NCBI GenBank assembly: GCA_013398275.1
Contig: VZSE01002194.1
Coordinates: 68,256-132,255, forward strand
From: Promerops cafer
Lineage: Eukaryota > Chordata > Aves > Passeriformes > Nectariniidae
DNA: 64,000 bases
Direction of reading: 5' to 3'
Below the pieces are notes generated by a model. The model did not search any database and was not told the DNA's origin. It was given only the letters and a program-made list of their open reading frames with translations. The position numbers and the translations under genes are program-made. Shown one piece after another: positions 1 to 10,600 of this stretch. Each line of letters begins with the position of its first letter. Positions within the stretch are counted from its first letter, which is position 1.

Positions 1-97
1 GTCTGGAATTCACTTGGAATACCTCAAGGCAGAGCAGCTGAAAGGGCTGGGATGGGGTGTGCTGGCTGAGGTGGCAGCTTTTTAATGCAGAGTCTGG

Positions 98-345
98 TCA
101 TGGAGTGATAAAAACACAGAATGGCTTGGAAGGGACATTAAAGCCCATCTTGTCCCACCCCCTGCCATGGGCAGGGACACCTTCCACTAGCCCAGGCTGC
201 TCCAAGCCTCCTTCAACAATTCCAGGGATGGGGCAGCCACAGCTTTTCTGGGTGACCTGTGCCAGTCCAGGGCAGAATTTCAGGTATGAGGACAGCCCAG
301 GTGACAGCTGTGAGCAGAGCCACGCTCCTGTCCCACCTTCTACCA
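98..345 (-). mobile_element. CR1 LINE 3' fragment
   Basis: It reads as the reverse complement of a CR1 3' end: the 'gaatggcttggaagggac' block, then the 'ccatgggcagggacacctt' block, then 'tccagggatggggcagccac'. These are hallmark CR1 segments in birds. It is 5'-truncated as usual, and there is no reverse-transcriptase coding region. Confidence 0.9.
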
Positions 346-1189
346 CCAGGAATTAATGAGAGCTGCTCCTTTTGCTGCCCTGCCTGAGCAGTTTTTTACT
401 TAGGGTGTGAATAATCCCTGAGGAATGGCTGCCTCTGACAGGGTTTCTCCCTGGAAAAGTTTGTTAGGGTGGCTCTTTTTGAGTCAGAAGATGAGGGTTT
501 TGCTTAAGTGCCTGACTTTGGGCACCCTGAGTTATGGGCTGGGGTCAGAGAAGGACCTGGAGTCCTTTAGCATGAGGAGGGGATGAGGTTGTGGAGCAGC
601 TGACCCTCAATTTGGGGAGTAAACTTAATTAAATCTGACTGCATTCAAATGTTTAGCAGGAGCAGCTGATTTCTGGACAAAGCTTAGCCTGTCCTGGTGT
701 TCCCTATGGCATAAGACAAACATTGGAGCCATTTTTGGGGTTGTCTGTCCATCCTATCCTTTTGCATCAGTGCTGTGGGGTCAGGAGTTGTCTGCAGAAC
801 CCTTTCCCCTGAATATTCCTGGTTGCTACATCCCTGGAAAGCATGGATATGATAACTACAACCACCCTGCTTAGCATGGGGTGAGCTCTGAGCCTTTTCT
901 AGGCTCTCCAAAGCCTGCAGAGATCCATCCAGAGCATCATGGCCAGGGCTTGGACCACCTGAAGGCACAGAGGCACAATGAATTCTGCTCTGAGTAGCTG
1001 CAATGATCCTGCTGGTGTTCCCTTCCCCATGCTGCCACACCTGGGCACGAGGTGTCCTTGTGGCAGCTCAGTCCCATGCCCAGGGCTTTGCAGACCGCCT
1101 CTGTAAACCTATTTACCAGCATTTGAAGCTAATCAGTGGTTTTAGGGATTTTTTTTTTTTGCCTTTTTCCTCCCTTCCTGCTCCTCTTT

Positions 1190-1480
1190 CCGGGCCAAGT
1201 GCCCAGCACAGCTTGGTGGCTTTCAGCAGGGGCTCGGCGAGGTCGGAGCCGTCAGCGCCCACGTCCTGCCGCGTGTTCCGCACCTTCCCACGCTGCAGCT
1301 CCCTCCTCTGCTGCTCCGTGCTCGGCATCCCTCCAGGTTCATTAGGGAACGGCTAATTAGGGGCAGAGGGAAGGGCAGGACGGAGCAGAGGGGCTGTGTT
1401 GGGGTGTGGAGTGAGAAGCTCCGCCTGGTGCTCACCTGCGCGTCTGCTCCAGGCGCCTGAGCCAAGCTCCTGCTGCAGCC
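1190..1480. other. CpG-rich intronic patch
   Basis: CpGs are much denser here than in the flanking intron (for example around 1234-1280 and 1430-1455). The minus strand is open for 71 codons (1113-1328), but I recognise no protein and see no splice-site pair that would make it an exon. It could be a regulatory element, an internal promoter or an old GC-rich insertion. Confidence 0.35.
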
Positions 1481-3860
1481 AGCTTGTTTGTGGTTTTCCC
1501 CCCTCTGGTTTGCAGGGAAAAGCCCAGTTCCCCGGCCTCATTACCCTCCCTCCCCAAAGGACACGCTCCTTTTGTAACATCACAAAGCCGTGCAAACGAG
1601 CCCCTCTCCGGTTACACGCTGGATTTTTTTCTTAAGAGGCAATTTTGAATTATCTTTAATCTGGAGGGAGCACTTCCAGCACCCATGGGTGCTGCTGAGC
1701 TCCCCCCACGGGCTGAGCTCACTGCTCCCACTATTCCAGGGCCATCAAATCAATCTCTGCGCCCTGTTCAGCTGGAGGCTCTTTCCCAGCTCATCTCTCT
1801 TGGCTTTGGTGTTGGCTCACTTGAGAAACCGCTGGGTTTCCCCCCCCGAGGCTTTTAAAGTCCCATCAAAGCCAGCTCCTCGCTCCAGTCGCTGCTATCA
1901 CACAGAGATAATAAAAGTACTGAACGAGGCAGTGGCTCAGCAGCCGTGGTGGAGGAGAGAGCCCATTAAGGAGCAGAATAACTCTTTATTGCTGTTGTGT
2001 TAGAGGAACTCGGCAGCATAAAGCAGGCACTGGGGTTTCAGGGCGTTAATTCCTGCGTTTGGGAGCTGTGCGAGGCTGGGCTGGTTTGTGGCTCTCGTGT
2101 TGGGCTGCTTTGCCTCTTCTCTTCTTGGCTTTGGTTCTTCTCTGTGTCCTGGGAAAGTGAGGGACCTGCCCTGCCCTGCCCCTGGCCAGGGGTGTTTGCT
2201 GTGGGGTGGGGACAGAGGAGCACAGACACCTCTGGACACGCAGACATCGGGGTTTAGGGACGCCAAAGATGTGTGACAGTGTTCCCTTCCTTCCTCGGCT
2301 GTTCTGGGATGGCAGAAGACAAATTGGTGTCTTAAATATGGGAGATGGGGTGTGTGCATCTGGGTAACTTATGATGGTGTGACAGAGTGCAGAGATTTTC
2401 TAGCAGTAGCCATAAATCCACCCGAATTGTTCTCTTCTCCTCCTTGTGAGGGAGCAGTGCTGGGTTTGCAATGACCGCTCACTCTTGAAAAGGCTCCATG
2501 ATTTCAGACATGATGCCAGCCCCAAAGAGCCCAAAATAAACCTGTTAAAATCCTACACGAGTCCTGTTTCCACTGGAAATCAGCAGTGGCTTTGCCCAGT
2601 GATGTAATATTTGCCATCCCCAGCACGTCATGTGGCCAAATCATGGGTTTAATGCAAAATAGTGACGGTTTAATAACATTGTTTTAAAAGCCCATTCAAA
2701 CACAGCACTTCACAGCTAATGGGCTCCACCACCCTGTGGGGCTGGGGATGAGGAGGAGGAGCTGCCAGAGCTTTGGGACCAGCAGTGGAAGTGGCAGTGA
2801 AGGATCCCTGGTATTTGCTGGAGGAGGGAAGAGGCTTTACCATGGCCACACTTCCCTGTTGCGTGGCCCTTGCAGCGAATACAGCCCGGACCCACCATCA
2901 CAAGAAAACTTCCCTGGCGTTGATTTGAAATCCTTATCAAATATGTATCAGCCCAAATCTGCTCAGCTGGCGCCTCTCCAGAAGCTGGCTGCCAGCAAAC
3001 ACCACACCTGGCATGAGTGGCAAGGGGAGGGGAAGCCGTGGCATCCCTGGGCAGGCCAAGTGGAGCCGCTGGGGAAATCACCCAGGCAGGCACTGGAAAG
3101 GCTCAAACCATTGTCCAAACCAGTTATTATTGGACAGCCTCGTCCTCAGCAGGCAGCTTGAGAGGATGGCTGCAGGAAAACCCATCGGAGTGGATCCTCT
3201 GCTGGGGCTGTGCCCACCCCTGGCATCCCAGGAAAACATCACACCATGTCTGATTTCCTCCTGCCCAGCCAGGGCTGATGCTCTTCTCTGCTTGTTTCAG
3301 GGGATGGTGATTTAAGGAATTTTCCAGTAAATTCCCAGGGTGCTGAAGCAGCAGCAGCAGCAGTCCTGGCTGCTCTGTGTCCAGGGAAAAGGGCTGCCTT
3401 GGGATGCCCCGGGCAGGAACACAGGTGACTGATCCAGAGCAAGCAGCCTGTGGCTTGTGTTCCCCTCACCCTCTGGGCTGTTCTGCTTTTCCAGGGCTGG
3501 TCCAGCCGAGGTCCAAACCGTGGGATATGCCAGGGATATGCCAGCAGGGGGATGGGAGGCTGGAAGCTGCTGGTGAGACCTTGGTTTGCAAATGCCAGGT
3601 GCTGCCCAGCCCAGGGGGGTGTGCAGGTGGCTGCAAGGTGCTGGGAAGTGCTCAGGTGTGCAGGGAGAAGAGCAAACAGGAGCTGGCCAGCCAGAGAGAA
3701 AATCCAGGATTCTCCAGCACCTCAGGCAGGAGGCAGCTGGACCAAATCCTCCTTGCTCTGAGGACTGCTTTTCTTTGAGCATTCCTGTCCCTGGGCCTGT
3801 TCCCATCAGTGTTTTGATTGTGGGATGCCATTACCCAGCTCGGAAATGGTATCTCTGCAT

Positions 3861-4345
3861 TCCTCCCATGCCAAGTGTTCCCCAGCCCAGCTGGTTTGTT
3901 TTTTCAAACCTGAGAGAGTTTATTTGAGAGTTTTTTCTGGTTGCATCAGTTTGTCTCAGATTTTGGGGTCAAGTTTCTGCCTGAGGCTGGGGATGTTTGG
4001 CCTGAGGATTTGTTTTGCCCTTTATGAGTTCAGGGGCAAAGCAGAAAATGACTCCCTGTAATTTCAGGCTGTGAAAACCCCCTCTGGCAGGGGATGTGCA
4101 GAGATGGCACAGAGCAGTCTCTGCCCAGAGTTATCAGTGCTGGGCAGAACTCCTGATTTGCTTAGAAGCAAATCTGTTTGTTCTGGAAATGCTCAGTGCT
4201 GGCTGTGAGCCCTCAGCTCATTCCTGCTCCCAGGCTCACTCCTGGAGTGCCCAGAGCTGGAAGGTTCCTCCTATGCAAAGTGTTCTCCAGCCCAGCTGGG
4301 TCAGTTTGTTTTTTCAAATAAAAAGAAGTTTATTTTAGAGTTTTC
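3861..4345 (+). repeat. Diverged direct duplication, two copies of about 80 bp
   Basis: Copies at about 3861-3939 and 4266-4345 share the blocks 'ccagcccagctgg', 'tttgttttttcaaa' and 'gagtttt' in the same order, with small indels. They are about 400 bp apart. This is either a local duplication or two copies of an unrecognised dispersed repeat. Confidence 0.6.
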
Positions 4346-5184
4346 TAGATGCTCAGAGATACCATCAGCCATAAACAATGCCGTAGGAAGTAGAAGAGCA
4401 GTGAACATAATAATTTATTTTCTATTTGGCTTTGGTTTATTTTAAAATCCATAATTCCTAAAAGAAAGTGTTGGAAGTAAGGAAGAAAAGTGGTGATTTT
4501 TTTATTGAAGTGGTGTGGCTATTGTGTTTTTTTTTTATTCTTTTCAAAAATCCCATTTCTTTACTCACTTTGTTGTTTTCCAGAGTGACCAGCGAGTGTG
4601 AGGAACCCACTTTGAGTCTTGATTATTTTAGTTTATTTGTATTTTCTTTCTTTTTCCCATGAAGTGCAGAACTTGGTGCCATTTTAAACCTGAACTCCCA
4701 TGCAGGGCCCTCGTGCCTCACTCTGTGGTGCTGTTGTTTTGCAGCAATGATCTCTCTGGTCAGTAAATGATCAGCTGGGTGCTTGGATTGAACTCATGCC
4801 CATAAATACAAGGCACACTGGAATTTCAGGAATGTGAAGGGCATCCCTCACTTGTCGTGGCAAAACCACCAGAAATTTCCCCACAAACCCTTTGCAGGTC
4901 ACTGGTAGAGAAAAGTGTCTGTGCATCACCTGCATTTGGTACCTTTATATTCCTATTTATATTCCTGCCATCTTATTGTCAGTGGGATGTTATATATAGC
5001 TTTTATGGTAATTTTGTGTGCTGAATGCAGTTTCCAGGGAGGAAATTGCATTGAGAAATGGGTGAAGAAGTAATAATAATAGCAATAATCTGCATAAGCC
5101 CCTGTTGTTAAAACCCACAGCCCTACATCTCCTGGAAGAAAAATGCACAGATAAGAGAATAGTTTTCCAAACAACAACTTCAAA

Positions 5185-5365
5185 TGACTTGGAGGGTGAC
5201 TTTTGGCAAGGGATGGAGTGGCAGGAGAAGGGGAAATGGCTTTAAACTGACAGAGATTTGGTTAGATGGATATTGGGAAGGGATTCTTGGCTGTGAGGGT
5301 GGAGAGGCCCTGGCACAGGGTGCCCAGAGAGGCTGCCCCATCCCTGAAGTGTTCAGGGGCAGGTT
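5185..5365 (+). mobile_element. CR1 LINE 3' fragment
   Basis: Forward CR1 tail segment: 'gtgagggtggagaggccct' followed by 'cacagggtgcccagagaggc' and 'ccatccctgaagtgttca'. It stops before the terminal ATTCTRTG repeats, so it is truncated at both ends. Confidence 0.85.
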
Positions 5366-5810
5366 GGAATATCTGTTTTAGTTGTTCTGGTCTGTCCTGG
5401 TATTCCAGGAGCAGGGAAAAGCCTCAGCTGGGATCAGGGACCCTCCTGCCAGATCCTGCCTGGCCTGACCAAACCCCAGAGCCACAAGTCAGGCCTGCAA
5501 ATGAGAACCTGTTTTACAGGGGAAGATGAGACACAGTTTAGCAAACACTTAAGGGCTGACTTACTTCTAAGAATGTTGTTTAATCCTGTTGAAATTGAGA
5601 GGATTACTTATCCTTAAGCACTTCCCTGGCTGGGGGCTGGGATCTGTGAGGAGCGGGCCTTGCACTTGGCTTGTCTTGCTCTTAGCAGGAGTTGTGGTGG
5701 GGAAAAATATTCCCTGATATTGGGACAGTCGCTGTTCAGCCTTCTAGAGATGCTTCAAGGAGGTTTTTTTGTGCCTGATCCCTCACACTGGGTGGCTTGG
5801 CTTTCTCAGC

Positions 5811-5996
5811 TGAGTGTGGATTTGGGATCCTCACTCAGCTGGGCTGGCTCCTCACTTTCTCACCTGAGTGTGGATTTGGGATCTGTGGATTTGGGATCCT
5901 CACTCAGCTGGGCTGGCTCCTCACTTTCTCACCTGAGTGTGGATTTGGGATCTGTGGATTTGGGATCATCACTCAGCTGTGCTGGCTCCTCACTGG
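5811..5996 (+). repeat. Minisatellite, about three copies of a 54/69-bp unit
   Basis: Copy 1 spans 5811-5864 (54 bp). Copy 2 spans 5865-5933 (69 bp) and carries an extra 15-bp internal duplication of the 'ggatttgggatc' core. Copy 3 spans 5934 to about 5996, again with the internal duplication and with point changes. The pattern shows growth by unequal duplication after the internal insertion. Confidence 0.9.
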
Positions 5997-7610
5997 AACC
6001 AGTACCCAGGCTTTGATGTGCCAGGATGTGCAGAGCCTGGGGCTGCTCAGCAAAGAACAAAGGGAAGCTTGTTGGTGAGGAGAACAGGGAGCTTTTCTCT
6101 TAAATTTCCCTGGAAGTCAAACCCCGCGGTGGCACTGTCTGATTCATAAACTGGATTTTTACTTCAGAAGGCTAAAAATAGAGCACGGAAGAGACTCATT
6201 CAGTCAGCCTAGGACTTCCCTGGCACTATTTTAAGCCCCCTGGAGCAGGGCTGGGGGTGCCAGTGGGGTTTCCAGTCTCTGTGCCCTGTCTGGGCTCCGT
6301 GTTCCAGGTACCACTGGAGATGTTTTGTGCCACGATGAGTCCTGGAGCCTTTCAGGGATGTTCTGTTCCCTGTTTGCCATGTGGAAATCACCTGCTAAAC
6401 ACCAAACTCTGGCAGTTTTTTTGGTTGCTTTGGTTTGGCTCCACATGTGGGGCACCAGCAGCTGACAGCCAGGCTGGAATTCATGGCAAATGAAAAATGG
6501 GAGGGATGAAAGCTGCAGAAGTGTGGAGGAAAGGGATGGTCTGAGATGAAGCTCTCATTGATGTCCTGGGATAAAAATGTGGGAGGCAGAGAGGCTCTGA
6601 GTTCATCCCAGGAGAAAATCCAGGATTGTAGTCCCTGGGTGGGTGCTGTGGAGATGGCTCAGCAAACCAGGAGAGCATCCCAAAGAAAAATTCCTAAATA
6701 AAGGGACTTGGGGGGTCCCTGTGGCTGGGTTGGATGCAGGGCAGCTCCAGGCAGCAGCAGCCCCCAGGGGGTTGGGTTTGTACACCTGGAGCCCACTCAG
6801 AAGCCCTTTATCCATGTCCCATGCCAGTAGATTGGAAACCAGTCCAAAAATACCAGGTTTGTTTTTATCCCTCCAGCTTTGAAATGGTGAATGTGAACAA
6901 GAGCAAAACACAGTTTAAATCTACAAGGGACTCAAACCCATTCTTTGTTCCTCCTCATTGAAAATTCCCCGTAGCAATTAAAACTTCCATCAAAAATGGG
7001 GGTTTTTCTGAGAAACGTGGTGGTTTTATTGCTTCTGATTGCAATGGTGATGAGAATATTTTGGTGTTGAATCACTCCTGGCTGTTTTCTGCCAGAAAAG
7101 GGCGATGGTCTGCACTCACCTCTGACAAAATGATGATGCATCCTTATTGAATTGCAAGAAGTCAGAGCCGTTCAGTCTTGGCAAGTTTGCCTCAATAAGA
7201 TCATTTTGTGTGAGGAGAGACACGAAAGGAGCTGTAATCCTTTTGTAATAAAATACAAAGTAAGAGGGTTTTTTCTCAGTGCTTCTTAGTGTTGCATAGA
7301 ACCTGTCAGGGCAGGTCTGGGCCCATTAAATGAGTGTGGGGATGGAGTTTCCTCGGATGGAGCTGTTCAGTAATACCTTCAGAGCTGAGGGTTAAATGTC
7401 TTTTGTGCTCAGTGGTGGAACCTGAAGCAGGGTTTGCACTGGCAGTGTCCTCCCAGCGCTGATGGTGACACTGTGACACTGAGGGGGGATTGGAGCACAT
7501 CCATTCCAGTGGGGTTCAGCTCCAAGCACCAGGCTGGGGGGCCTTGGGCTCCCACCAAACCTTCCTGTGTCCTCAGTAAGCACAGCAGCATCTTTTTCTC
7601 TCATTTCCAG

Positions 7611-7669
7611 GTGATCTCTGCAGTATCCAGGCTCTCCTTCCACAGTATTGCTCAAACCAAAGGAATTAG
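7611..7669 (+). CDS. VAV2: VAV2 window exon 1 (end of CH domain)
   Basis: It encodes [19 protein letters not shown] plus two bases of the next Arg codon, the C-terminal helix of the calponin-homology domain. The acceptor is tttctctcatttccag and the donor is AG|gtaaga. It starts in phase 0, following the expected ...RDFGK residues of an upstream exon outside the window. Confidence 0.96.
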
Positions 7670-10600
7670 GTAAGATCCTTTCAGTATGATGCTTTAAAAT
7701 AACATCTCTCCCTATCTCTCCCTCTCCATATTCCTTGTATTTAATCACATCAGACTCTTTAGAAACTGCACATAATGGGGTTAAACAGACACCAAGGGTG
7801 CCTCTGGGATGTGGGAAGGATCCTTACAGCTGCTTGGGAATGGTTTCAGATGAAATAAGTGAAAATATGAGGAACTGTGTGCACTGTTCGTGCTGGGGAG
7901 GGCAGCAGGGTGAGTTGTGGTGTCTCTAGCTGGAGGTTTTGCTGAACTTCACGAGGGATCCCAGGAAAGCTAGTAGTGCCCAGGAGCTGGGGCATCACCC
8001 CACTGTCCCCACAGTCCCTGTGAGTCCCCAGGAGAGCCCAGGGACCTTTCTGCCCTTCACAGCTGGGAAATGTCCCCCTGGCTTTGCCCAAGGCACATCC
8101 TTGGTGAGGGGTGGGAGTGCCCTGGCACCCAGGGTGTGCTGCCTGCTCCTCCTCTGCTCGCTGAGGGAGCAGTGGAGAAGGAATTAAGAGCAGCACACAG
8201 CCCCTATTAAGCAGAGCTGTTATCCTGCTCTTTGTTCAGCTCCCTGCAAAATTGCTTTGCAATTGCTTTCCTCGTTAGAGTGCATTTGTATTATTAATCT
8301 GGGAACATCTCATTAGGACCACGGCTATAACAGGGATGAGTTTGCAGCCTAAATTACCTTCCCTTGTTTTTTGGGGGAGGGAGGGTGTGTGTTTTCACCC
8401 CCCAGCTACAGGACACATTTGATTTTCTCCACAGCATGTGTCCTGCTGCTGTTCTGGGTGGGGATCTCTGGTGCATCCCAAGCCAGGCACAGCCAGGATG
8501 AAGGGATGGATGGGGTCCCTGCCCCACTCCCAGCCCTGCCACCCATCCCCAGCACCCCCTGCCACGATTCCCACTGTTGGAACATATTTTCCCTGCCTTG
8601 TCTGCAGCGAGGTTGCTGGAGGGGAGCAGCTTTGCACGTGTAAAACCAGCTTGGAGCCTTCCCATCTGTTAAACACGGATCCGACAGATCCCAGCAGGGC
8701 TGGGGGGAGAAGCAGGGGGCGAGGGATTGAGGAAGAAAGATGTGCTGCAAGTTAAGGGCTGTGTGTGATGATGATAGCCCTGAGTCCTGGAGGAGCCTGC
8801 AGAGATTTTTGTTTTAAGGGAAAAGAGCATCCAAGGAGTTTGGAGGCCGGGAGCAGCGGGGGGTTCACGTGCACAAAGTGCAGTGCCTTGGCAAGGGCTG
8901 GGTTTAGGTCTTGGGGCATCACTGGGAGGGTTCCAGGGTGTCACCCCCTGGCAAAGCCCTTCCCAAGGCAGGGAGGGAGGTCCTGGATCCAGCTCAGAGG
9001 ATGAAGGAGCTGCCATGCCCTGGGAAGGCTTTGGCTGAGCCCCTCTTGGTTGTGCTGAGGGCTGGGATAGCTGAGATCCACAGACAAGGGAGGCTTTGCT
9101 GTTGTGGGTATTTGTGTTTTTCTCATTCATTTTACAACTGGCATTTACAGTTCCCACTAAAATCCTTTATCTTGGAAGCTTTTGGCACCATAATTACACA
9201 AGAATAGCACAGAGTTTAGCGAGCCTTTGCTTCTAACCCTGTTTTCCTGTGAATTAACCCTGTTTCTCCTCCAGCTCTGCAGGAACAGAGAATGCTGTCA
9301 CTCCTTCAGCTGGAAAATAGAACAGACTAGAAATGAATTCTGTAATTCCAGGAAAATACCTTCCTGGGAGTGTTCCCTCCCACCTCACTGTCCCCTGCAG
9401 CCACAGAGCCCTGGCTTTGTCCATTGCTGCAGCTTCTTTCCTTTAAATTAGGTGATTGCTTGCTGCACCATCACAACCCCCTCAGTGACAGAAACTAATC
9501 TCAAATGAATTAATATTAATTAATCTGATCTTGTGGGAGCCAGCACGAGCTCTGGCTCCCTGAAGGGACTGCTCACATCAGCCACCACTGCCCCCCAGCT
9601 CGTTGGGGTCCCTCTCCCGAGTGAAGATGCTTCCATTGGAAGTGGGAGAAATCTTGTTGGCTTAGGCACAGTGCTTAAAACCATGGTAAATACAGTGAAA
9701 TTTGGATGCTGGGTGGATTGTATGGCCTTCAGCCCCACAGCACGAATGTGGCTCTGCTCCAATCCCTATTTTAGGGTCTGAGAATCAGGATCACGCAAAT
9801 TAAGAGTGAAATAAATCCCAAAGCCTGTTACTTGTCCTTGAATAAGTTTCATGGCGTGGAGGAAAAATAAAAATCAATCTTGTGTGCTGTTCAGTGAAAA
9901 AAAAAATAAAAAAATCACTCTTTCTGTCTTAATAATTTCTGGCTACAGGAACCTTGGCAGAGGAGCCCTGTTTCCCAGAGTGCTGCAGATAGCTATCAGG
10001 GTAGCTCTGTGGAGATGACAGAGTGTTTCTTCCAAGAAACAAGCAGCAAAACCAGGGCAAAAACTGGCTCCTGAATGCAGTGTTTTATTTGCAATGTGCC
10101 TAATGTGCAGCAGCTGTAGCTCCAGCCCTGCTGTGACCATCCTCTGCCTGCCTTGTCCCCATCCCAAGGCTGCTTCCAGAGATCCTGCAGGAAGCAGGCT
10201 CTGTGCTGATGGGGTGGGAGCTTTTTGCTGGGGTTTTGATCCCTCTGTTATCCCAAAGGGTTGTACACAGGGGCAAAGAGCAGATCCTCATTGCTCAGGA
10301 GAGCAGATTTGTTATTGGTTCTCATCCTTTCCTCCATCTTTTTGGAGGACTCTCAGCACTTCCAGGGAGAAGTTCCACTGTGCTCCATCCCTGGCTGTCC
10401 CTGAACAAGGAGCCTTTATTATCCAGCCAGGATTTTCCACTGCAGCCCTAATTCCATTCCCCCATTCCCACGCTGCCTGGCACTTCCCAGCCAGCCTGGA
10501 GGGTTCTGCAGCAGCGTGGTCTTCACACAGGGGTGTCGAGCAAAGCTTCTCCTGTGCTTCGGAGCAAGAATTTTCATTCCCTTTCCGAGTTTTCATTCCC

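Larger units (their letters stand above)
1..7610 (+). other. VAV2 upstream intron (5' end outside window)
   Basis: No coding exon is recognisable. It contains a reverse CR1 fragment near 98-345, a forward CR1 fragment near 5185-5365, a diverged 80-bp direct duplication (3861-3939 and 4266-4345), a CpG-rich patch at about 1190-1480 and a tandem repeat at 5811-5996. The remainder is ordinary avian intronic sequence. Confidence 0.8.

Noticed and set aside
1113..1328. Minus-strand open frame of 71 codons with a charged N-terminus (MPSTEQQRRELQRGKVRNTR)
   Set aside because: I recognise no family and see no flanking splice sites or promoter. It overlaps a CpG-rich patch where chance open frames are common.
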